From DASUPK01 sp035456265 (lineage in GTDB: Bacteria; Actinomycetota; Thermoleophilia; Solirubrobacterales; 70-9), in the NCBI GenBank assembly GCA_035456265.1, contig DATIDP010000132.1, positions 1 to 17,084 of the forward strand: a stretch of DNA of 17,084 bases, written 5' to 3'. A model generated the notes under the pieces. It was not told the origin of the DNA. It was given only the letters and a program-made list of their open reading frames with translations, and did no database searches. The translations under genes were made by a program, and so were the position numbers. Below are positions 12,376 to 17,084 of the stretch, piece after piece (within the stretch, counting starts at the first letter, position 1; every line of letters begins with the position of its first letter).

Positions 12376-12957
12376 ATGGAGGCCGGGTCAAGAGAGAGCA
12401 TTCGCCTCCTGCTCGTGCCTGGGAGCACGCGCCGGCATTCGACCAACCTGGCCGCGCTGCGGACCGCGCACGAGCTCGCGCGGGAGGGCCTCTCCACCGA
12501 TCTGTTCACCGGCATCGCCGACCTGCCTCTCTTCGGCCCCGATGAGGACTACGAGCCGCTGCCCGAGCCGGTGGTTGAGCTTCGTCGCCGGATCGCGCTC
12601 GCCGACGGCGTCCTCTTCTCGACGCCTGAATACATGGGCACGGTCCCGGGCAGCTTCAAGAACCTGCTCGAGTGGACCGTCGGCGGACCGGAAATGGACG
12701 GGAAACCCGTCTGCTGGATCAACGTCGCCCCGGAAGGTCGAGGAGGCGGTGCGCAGGAGACGCTCGAGTCCGTCCTCGGATACCTCGGCGCCCTGCCGAC
12801 GGAGCCGGCCGGCCGTCGCGCGTTCGTGCCGCGCAATTCCATCGGCGCGGACGGTCGGATCGAAGATGCCGAAATCAGGGCAGAGATCGAGGATTCCGTA
12901 CTGACCTTCGCCCGCCGGCTGAGCGGCTTGGCAAGTGCGGTACCGGCGGGATGCTGA
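12376..12957 (+). CDS. NADPH-dependent FMN reductase / quinone reductase
   Basis: The 193-residue flavodoxin-fold enzyme has the phosphate-binding loop PGSTRRHSTN (residues 15-24) and the flavin-contact motif STPEYMGTVPGSFKNLLEWT (82-101). Both are hallmarks of the NADPH-dependent FMN reductase family (ArsH/ChrR/YieF relatives). It is expected to be cytoplasmic, reducing quinones, metals or nitro-type compounds with NAD(P)H; the substrate is not determinable. It follows the redoxin gene by 12 nt, and its TGA overlaps the next start in TGATG. The tail beyond residue 150 is less conserved. Confidence 0.9.
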   Translation: MEAGSRESIRLLLVPGSTRRHSTNLAALRTAHELAREGLSTDLFTGIADLPLFGPDEDYEPLPEPVVELRRRIALADGVLFSTPEYMGTVPGSFKNLLEWTVGGPEMDGKPVCWINVAPEGRGGGAQETLESVLGYLGALPTEPAGRRAFVPRNSIGADGRIEDAEIRAEIEDSVLTFARRLSGLASAVPAGC

Positions 12958-13328
12958 TGCAACTCCGAATCGCCAGGCACACGGAGCGGCTCGAGGAGCT
13001 CGTCCGCTTCTACCGCGATGGGATCGGCCTCCGAGAGGTCGGACGCTTCCACGATCACGCCGGTTATGACGGCGTCTTCCTCGCGGTAGACGGCAGTGGG
13101 GGTCATCTGGAGTTCACCGCGGGGGGCGGCGAGGCCGCACCCGAACCGCACCCGGAGTCGCTGCTCGTCCTCTACCTCGGAGACGGCGAGACGGTGCGGG
13201 CAGTGAGGACACGCCTCGGGGTCGACCCCGTTGCAGCGTCCAATCCGTACTGGGACGAGCACGGCGTTACGGTCGAGGACCCGGATGGGTTCCGGGTGGT
13301 GCTCGTGCCCGAGGACTGGCAGGGCTAG
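12957..13328 (+). CDS. VOC / glyoxalase-fold protein
   Basis: The 123-residue protein MQLRIARHTERLEELVRFYR continues GIGLREVGRF, GYDGVFLAVDGSGGHLEFTA and DEHGVTVEDPDGFRVVLVPE, the paired beta-alpha-beta-beta-beta modules of the vicinal oxygen chelate superfamily. His8 and the Glu in HLEF are candidate metal ligands. Members include glyoxalases, dioxygenases and resistance proteins; the activity here is open. The ATG at 12957 overlaps the FMN reductase TGA, and GGCGGG is suitably spaced. An in-frame ATG two codons earlier is an alternative. A decayed relative of its C-terminus lies at 2243-2329. Confidence 0.85.
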   Translation: MQLRIARHTERLEELVRFYRDGIGLREVGRFHDHAGYDGVFLAVDGSGGHLEFTAGGGEAAPEPHPESLLVLYLGDGETVRAVRTRLGVDPVAASNPYWDEHGVTVEDPDGFRVVLVPEDWQG

Positions 13329-13329
13329 C

Positions 13330-14103
13330 GTGCACGTGCGCTCGCCGGCGTGGACCGAGGCTGTCCTGTATCGCCGAACCACCGCGACGCTGCTCGCCTC
13401 GTGGGCCGAGGACGCGCGAGGTTCCGCGGGGGCCGAGCTGGTTCTCTCGGATGGGTTCGCAGCCGCCGTGTTCCCAAGCGAGCCTGAGCGCTCCATCTTC
13501 AACAACGCGCTCCTCGACCGCGGCCTCGGCGGAGCGAAGCGGCGACGCGCCATCGACGGGATCCGGTCCGTCTACGCCGAGGCGGGTATCGGTCGCTATG
13601 CGGCCTGGGCGCATGAGAGCGACGCCCCGCTGCGCGCCGAGCTCTCTGGGAGCGGCTACCGGCTCGAGGAGACCACCCGCGTGATGGCGATGTCCGTCGA
13701 TGAGATCGAATCGCAGCCCATTGAGGTCGACCTCGAGCGCTTTGACTGGCCGCGGTACCTCGCCTATCTGGGCTCCGAAGGCCTCCCGGACGGACTGCTC
13801 GCCGGCGTGGATCCGGAGGCGTACCACGTGCTTGGGGTTCAGGTCGCCGGCCAGGACGTCGCGACCGCCATCGGCTACGACCACGACGGCGACTGCGGCA
13901 TCTTCAACATGGGGACGCTCGAGCCGTTTCGGCGCCGCGGACTCGCCACCGCGCTCCTCAGCCGCCACCTCCTCGATGCCGCCGAGCGCGGCTGCTCGAC
14001 GGCAAGCCTGCAATCCACGCCGATCGCCCAGGGCGTCTACCGGTCGGTCGGCTTTCGCGACCTTGGGCGCTTCTTCGAATATGTGCCAGAGGGCGCCCGC
14101 TGA
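13330..14103 (+). CDS. GNAT-family N-acetyltransferase with N-terminal extension
   Basis: The 257-residue protein has a C-terminal GNAT domain with the acetyl-CoA loop RRRGLATA (residues 201-208), preceded by CGIFNMGTLEPF and followed by STPIAQGVYRSVGFRDLGRF. The N-terminal half (residues 1-125; AVFPSEPERSIFNNALLDRG, YAAWAHESDAPLRAELSGSG) resembles a degenerate first GNAT lobe. The acceptor substrate is unknown. The start is a GTG at 13330, 1 nt after the VOC stop; no earlier start avoids long overlap with that gene. The stop overlaps the next ATG in TGATG. Cytoplasmic. Confidence 0.85.
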   Translation: MHVRSPAWTEAVLYRRTTATLLASWAEDARGSAGAELVLSDGFAAAVFPSEPERSIFNNALLDRGLGGAKRRRAIDGIRSVYAEAGIGRYAAWAHESDAPLRAELSGSGYRLEETTRVMAMSVDEIESQPIEVDLERFDWPRYLAYLGSEGLPDGLLAGVDPEAYHVLGVQVAGQDVATAIGYDHDGDCGIFNMGTLEPFRRRGLATALLSRHLLDAAERGCSTASLQSTPIAQGVYRSVGFRDLGRFFEYVPEGAR

Positions 14104-14594
14104 TGGTCCCCGGGGGACCGACTCGCAATGTGGAGATCTCGCTAGACCGGTCGAGCCGACGTGACCTGTGGGAGCTCTTCGCCCTCGCCGAGGAGTCACC
14201 AGCCGTGATCGAGGAGCTGATCCATCAGGGGCGGGTCTTCGTCGCCACCCTCGATGGCGAGATCGTCGGTTGCCTCCAGCTCCTCGACCCGAATCAGAAC
14301 GAGATCGAGCTGGCGATCCTCGCGGTGGCCGAGGCGCACCGGGGCCGCGGGATCGGGACAGCGCTGGTCGAGCGCGCGATCGCGGAGGCGCGTGACCAAG
14401 GCCTGCAGTCGATCCGTGTGGGGACATCGTCGGCGGACATCAGCAACCTGCGCTTCTACCAGCGCCGTGGGTTTCGGATGCTCTCCATCGAGCGCGATGC
14501 GTTCACACCGAGCGACGGTTATCCGGAGGGAATCACGACGGACGGGCTGCCGCTTAGGGACCGCGTCTGGTTGACCTTTGACCTCAAGGCATGA
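14103..14594 (+). CDS. GNAT-family N-acetyltransferase
   Basis: The 163-residue single GNAT domain has VFVATLDGEIVGCLQLLDPN, EIELAILAVAEAHRGRGIGT with acetyl-CoA motif RGRGIG (residues 80-85), and NLRFYQRRGFRMLSIERDAF. The Tyr in FYQRRGF is the usual general-acid position. The substrate is unknown. Its ATG overlaps the stop of the preceding acetyltransferase (TGATG), so the two are translationally coupled. The pair are not close copies of each other. This is the last gene of the operon; the terminator stem begins directly after the stop codon. Confidence 0.88.
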   Translation: MVPGGPTRNVEISLDRSSRRDLWELFALAEESPAVIEELIHQGRVFVATLDGEIVGCLQLLDPNQNEIELAILAVAEAHRGRGIGTALVERAIAEARDQGLQSIRVGTSSADISNLRFYQRRGFRMLSIERDAFTPSDGYPEGITTDGLPLRDRVWLTFDLKA

Positions 14595-14616
14595 CCCCCG
14601 CTTAGCGGGGGTTTGT
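14595..14616 (+). terminator. Rho-independent terminator of the redoxin-GNAT operon
   Basis: A stem CCCCCGC / GCGGGGG with loop TTA is followed by TTTGT. It starts at the base after the GNAT stop codon and ends two bases before the right tRNA remnant. Confidence 0.88.
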
Positions 14617-14618
14617 CT

Positions 14619-14662
14619 AGTCGGGGCGACTGGATTTGAACCAGCGACCTTTCGGCCCCCAG
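14619..14662 (-). other. tRNA 3'-half remnant, right copy (candidate att site)
   Basis: The minus strand reads CT-GGG-GG (positions 32-38), then CCGAA, AGGTC, the T-arm GCTGG-TTCAAAT-CCAGT, CGCCCCG and A73. It is intact through all conserved T-loop bases, unlike the left copy. The stem bases that should precede (TTTCC) do not pair with CCGAA, and no D-arm is present, so it is only a 3' half. It differs from 1529-1571 by one substitution and one indel. Confidence 0.78.
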
Positions 14663-14670
14663 GGAAATCT

Positions 14671-14690
14671 GCATCATGACGCTATGATGC
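14671..14690. promoter_or_regulatory. Toxin-antitoxin operator overlapping a -10 element
   Basis: The inverted repeat GCATCAT-GACGCT-ATGATGC ends 4 nt before the antitoxin ATG. TATGAT (14683-14688) inside it is a good -10 element, placing transcription start at or near the ATG. Autorepression by the antitoxin is the expected use. Confidence 0.7.
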
Positions 14691-14694
14691 ACCA

Positions 14695-14937
14695 ATGGCG
14701 AAAGTACGCACCACTCTCACGATCGACGACGAAGTCCTGCGTGCCGTCAAGCATCGCGCCGCCCGGGCCGGCACCCGCGAGAGCGAGGTGATCGAGGAGG
14801 CGCTGCGCCGGGATCTCGGTGTCGACCTGCTCGACGAGCTCTGGTCGCGAGCAGATATGTCTGAGCAAGCGGCCTCGAAGCTCGCGGTCGAGGCCCAGCA
14901 CCAGACCAGGCCGAAGAGGTCGCGCCGCAGGCGCTAG
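14695..14937 (+). CDS. Ribbon-helix-helix antitoxin
   Basis: The 80-residue protein MAKVRTTLTIDDEVLRAVKH continues RAARAGTRESEVIEEALRRD, a ribbon-helix-helix DNA-binding domain (about residues 3-45) of the CopG/VapB kind. A flexible, basic C-terminal tail (QHQTRPKRSRRRR) is likely to contact the toxin or nucleic acid. No Shine-Dalgarno is seen; the TATGAT -10 just upstream suggests a leaderless mRNA. It starts the two-gene module with the PIN toxin 6 nt downstream, and its operator overlaps its promoter. Confidence 0.85.
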   Translation: MAKVRTTLTIDDEVLRAVKHRAARAGTRESEVIEEALRRDLGVDLLDELWSRADMSEQAASKLAVEAQHQTRPKRSRRRR

Positions 14938-14943
14938 TCAGAC

Positions 14944-15354
14944 TTGCGGGCGATCCTCGACCCGAACGTCATCATCTCGGCACTGCTCTCCCGAGAGGGA
15001 ACGCCGGCCAAGGTGCTCCGGGCCTGGCTCGAAGGCAGATTCGAGCTGATCGTCTCCCCTCTTCTACTCGAGGAACTTCGCCGTGCGCTTGCCTACCCGA
15101 AGGTGGCCGAGCGCATCAAGTCCGAGGATGCCAGCGCTCTGATCGACTGGCTTCGCCGTGAGGGGATCCTCGTCGACGATCCCCCTGAGCCACCGACTTC
15201 GCGGTCCGAGGACCCCGGCGACGACTACCTCCTGGCGCTTACCGAGGCGGAGAGGGCGGTACTCGTATCGGGCGACCGGCACCTGCTCGCGCTGACCGCA
15301 GAGCTCCCGGTGCTCACGCCGCGGGAGTTCCTCGTCAATGTCGGAGGCCGCTGA
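14944..15354 (+). CDS. PIN-domain toxin (putative ribonuclease)
   Basis: The 136-residue PIN protein starts at TTG, giving (M)RAILDPNVIISALLSREGTP. Candidate metal-binding acids are Asp6 (LDPN), Glu43/Glu44 (LLLEEL), Asp93/Asp94 (PGDDYLLALT) and Asp111 (SGDRHLL), the PIN_3/COG1569 arrangement. It should be a Mg-dependent RNase held inactive by the antitoxin. The TTG lies 6 nt after the antitoxin stop, and a rare start codon would keep toxin below antitoxin. Its last 20 nt overlap the convergent universal stress protein gene. All key acids look intact, so the module may be active. Confidence 0.87.
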   Translation: MRAILDPNVIISALLSREGTPAKVLRAWLEGRFELIVSPLLLEELRRALAYPKVAERIKSEDASALIDWLRREGILVDDPPEPPTSRSEDPGDDYLLALTEAERAVLVSGDRHLLALTAELPVLTPREFLVNVGGR

Positions 15355-15976
15355 GCGTTCGAACCTCGGTCGGCTTCCCGCCGAAGACGCCGCGTACCTG
15401 GCTTCGCCTGCTCCCCGGCGTCAGTGAGCTATCTGGCCTGGCACCAACGTTCGCCGCGGGATCACGAGCGGGACGCAGAATCAGGATCTCACCCGGCGCG
15501 TGGTCCAGCAGCCAGGCGATGTCGTCGGGACTGAAACCATCGCCGTTCGTGCCGCCGGCCGCCACCACGCGGTCGAATTGCTCGTGCGCCATCAGCAGGC
15601 GGAAGGCATGCCGGATGCTGCGGCCTGCCTCAATGCGCGAGTCGACGCTGACGCCCTGGGTCGCCGCTCGCTGCTCGATTGCCTCCAGCAGGGGCAGGGC
15701 GTCCTCGGCCTGCTTCTTGAGCGGCGTGTCCAGCTGGACGCTGAGCGGGACGATCGCGATGTAGGCGGGCACGAGGGTCGCCCCTTCCGCTCTCGCGAGT
15801 CGCAGGGCCGCGTCGAACGCCGGGGTGGACAGGGCCTTGCCCACGAACGGGAAGAGGATCCGAGTCGCGGCCGGGGTCACGGAAGCCTGCTCGCGCCGGC
15901 GCACGAGCTCCCGCCAGAGCAGGAAGACAGTCGAGCCGGCCAAAGCAGCGGCGAGTAGTCCGAGCACGGCGGTCAC
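15335..15976 (-). CDS. Membrane-anchored universal stress protein (UspA-like)
   Basis: The 213-residue protein has an N-terminal transmembrane helix (VTAVLGLLAAALAGSTVFLL, about residues 2-21), then basic residues RELVRRRE. A UspA domain follows at about residues 35-175: TRILFPFVGKALSTPAFDAA, LRLARAEGATLVPAYIAIVP, IRHAFRLLMAHEQFDRVVAA and GEILILRPARD. The C-terminal about 35 residues are unstructured. A membrane tether on a UspA domain is unusual. The start is GTG, overlapping the KdpD-like stop in GTGA, so the two are translated as a pair. The frame runs open far upstream, but that part is antiparallel noise inside the KdpD gene. Confidence 0.8.
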   Translation of the reverse strand: MTAVLGLLAAALAGSTVFLLWRELVRRREQASVTPAATRILFPFVGKALSTPAFDAALRLARAEGATLVPAYIAIVPLSVQLDTPLKKQAEDALPLLEAIEQRAATQGVSVDSRIEAGRSIRHAFRLLMAHEQFDRVVAAGGTNGDGFSPDDIAWLLDHAPGEILILRPARDPAANVGARPDSSLTPGSRRSQVRGVFGGKPTEVRTLSGLRH

Positions 15977-17084
15977 TCCTCTTCGCCTTCCTCGCGCAGG
16001 GCGCGATCGGCGACGACCCGGATGTCGATCCCCGGCAGGGACTCGATCAGGCGAGTCGCCAGCGGGGGCCGGAAGCGATCGAGCCCGGTTCGCGGCGAGG
16101 GACTCCCGATCAGGACGTAGGTGCTGCCCTTCTCCTCCGCGACTTCCTTGACCGTCTTCACCACGTCGTCGCCCTCCTCGACCAGGAGCTGCGCGCCGAG
16201 CACCTGGGCGAGACGGCCGAGCGCATTGAGCTGCTGCTGCTCCGCATCGCTCGGGCCCTTGCCTGGCCGCTTCACCCAAAGCAGGTCGAGATCGGCGCCG
16301 AGCCGCTGGGCCGAGCGCCAGGCCCGGCGGACTAGCCGCTGGGAGCGCGGCGTGGGCTGGATCAAGGCGAGCAGGCGCTCCCCGACCGCCTGGGTGGCCG
16401 GCGACTCGCTCATCCGATCCTCGCGCTGACCGACCGGCTCCCTGACAAGCCGCTTCGCCTCGACCTCCTCTGCGACCTGCCTCAGAGCGACCTCGCGGAG
16501 GGCGGCAAGGTTCTCGACCTTGAAGAAGTTGTTCAGCGCCGAGTCGATCCGCTCCTGCGGGTAGATCTTCCCCGCGCGCAGCCGAGCCAGCAGCGCCTCG
16601 GGAGTCAGGTCCATGAGGACGATCTCGTCGGCCGCGTTGAGCGCCGAGTCGGGCATCGTCTCTCTGACCCGGACGCCGGTCAGCTCGCACACGGAATCGT
16701 TGAGACTCTCCAGGTGCTGGACATTCACGGTGGAGAAGACGTCGATCCCGGCGTCCAGAACGTCCTCGATGTCCTCGTATCGCTTCTCGTGCTCCAGGCC
16801 CGGGGCGTTTGTATGGGCCATCTCGTCGATTAGGCAGAGCTCCGGAGCGCGGCGCAGGACGCCCGGCAGGTCCATCTCCTCTAGCACCGTCTCGCGATAG
16901 GGCACCCGGCGCCGCGGGAGTACCTCGAGCTCACCGGCCTGCTCGACCGTCTCCTGCCGGCCGTGCGGCTCCAGGTAGCCGATCACCACGTCCCTGCCGG
17001 CGTCGCGCTCGGCGTGGCCCTCCTGGAGCATGCGGTAGGTCTTGCCCACCCCGGCGGCCATGCCGAGGAAGACCTTGAAGCGGC
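15973..17084 (-). CDS. kdpD: KdpD-like sensor domain protein without kinase, 5' partial
   Basis: The visible 370 residues cover the KdpD N-terminal sensor: Walker A FLGMAAGVGKT at the right window edge, Walker B-like LCLIDEMAHTNAPG, RYEDIEDVLDAGIDVFSTVN, VQHLESLNDSV and KIYPQERIDSALNNFF. A Usp subdomain follows (ALIQPTPRSQRLVRRAWRSA to GSTYVLIGSPSPRTGLDRF). The chain then stops (GEEE). The four transmembrane helices and histidine kinase of full KdpD are absent, so this is a stand-alone sensor. In the Kdp system this domain helps sense K+ and cyclic-di-AMP and controls the KdpFABC pump. It is coupled by GTGA to a membrane-anchored Usp. Only about 10-25 N-terminal residues should be missing to the right. 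Confidence 0.88.
   Translation of the reverse strand, partial: RFKVFLGMAAGVGKTYRMLQEGHAERDAGRDVVIGYLEPHGRQETVEQAGELEVLPRRRVPYRETVLEEMDLPGVLRRAPELCLIDEMAHTNAPGLEHEKRYEDIEDVLDAGIDVFSTVNVQHLESLNDSVCELTGVRVRETMPDSALNAADEIVLMDLTPEALLARLRAGKIYPQERIDSALNNFFKVENLAALREVALRQVAEEVEAKRLVREPVGQREDRMSESPATQAVGERLLALIQPTPRSQRLVRRAWRSAQRLGADLDLLWVKRPGKGPSDAEQQQLNALGRLAQVLGAQLLVEEGDDVVKTVKEVAEEKGSTYVLIGSPSPRTGLDRFRPPLATRLIESLPGIDIRVVADRALREEGEEE

Noticed and set aside
12549..13553. 334-codon minus-strand frame across the FMN reductase and VOC genes
   Set aside because: The plus-strand genes carry recognisable motifs and tight operon spacing; the antisense frame has biased composition and no motif.
13267..14427. 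Long open frame (386 codons) on the minus strand
   Set aside because: It is antisense to two GNAT genes with clear acetyl-CoA motifs; its translation is Arg/Pro/Gly-rich with no domain, a typical high-GC shadow frame.
1443..14618. Integrase, transposase or terminal inverted repeats to confirm a mobile element
   Set aside because: None seen on either strand; the island idea rests only on the tRNA-half repeats and remnant genes.
14619..14700. Complete tRNA at the right repeat
   Set aside because: No D-arm or acceptor 5' strand to the right, and the bases before the anticodon loop do not pair with CCGAA; only the 3' half is present.
15977..16690. Upstream extension of the Usp frame through the KdpD-like gene
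   Set aside because: The KdpD frame is unmistakable here (Walker motifs); the Usp gene starts at the overlapping GTG with a transmembrane helix immediately after.

Overview
The window comes from a GC-rich bacterium. Overlapping operons, GTG/TTG starts and several apparently leaderless transcripts fit a high-GC actinobacterium. The protein set (tandem DUF427, Cys-motif AhpD-like, COG4315 lipoprotein, short KdpD) would suit a soil Thermoleophilia/Solirubrobacterales-type genome, but that placement is inference. There is no rRNA, intact tRNA, CRISPR array, integrase or transposase.

Layout. (1) 1-1442: a leftward pair (32-residue membrane protein with a duplicated translation-start leader, then a CxxCH heme-binding protein running off the edge) and a rightward MDR quinone-oxidoreductase-like gene. 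(2) 1529-14662: a 13.1 kb stretch bracketed by two same-orientation copies of a tRNA 3' half, numbered like tRNA-Pro(GGG). Repeats of the kind found near recombinase sites lie just inside the left copy. This looks like an old, integrase-less island. (3) Inside it, left to right: an AhpD-like CxxC protein, a VOC remnant, a 7-bladed lactonase-fold protein, a membrane protein behind a captured promoter cassette, an ABM-domain protein, and a frameshifted DoxX remnant. Then come the TetR-DUF427-SDR-lipoprotein operon (leftward), a large secreted protein (rightward), an ECF sigma / zinc anti-sigma / unknown triplet (leftward), a small unknown, and a tightly packed rightward operon (Cys-less redoxin, FMN reductase, VOC, two GNATs) ending in a clear terminator. 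(4) 14671-15354: a type II toxin-antitoxin pair (ribbon-helix-helix antitoxin, PIN toxin). (5) 15335-17084: a leftward pair of a KdpD sensor domain without kinase and a membrane-anchored universal stress protein.

How the genes fit together. Many products belong to redox, electrophile or quinone-handling families, so the region reads as an oxidative/xenobiotic stress locus; this is inference from families. The most distinctive feature is regulatory. The inverted repeat TGGAC-N6-GTCCA occurs four times exactly (4541, 7572, 8258, 8326) and once with one mismatch (11272). Three of the exact copies flank or control the LmrA/YxaF-like TetR gene and its neighbours. The fourth lies in an ancient duplicate of the TetR-DUF427-SDR promoter cassette. 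That duplicate lost exactly 600 bp in frame from its DUF427 gene and now sits in front of an unrelated membrane-protein gene, which keeps the first six codons of the SDR. I read this as a local TetR regulon that grew by copying its own operator cassette.
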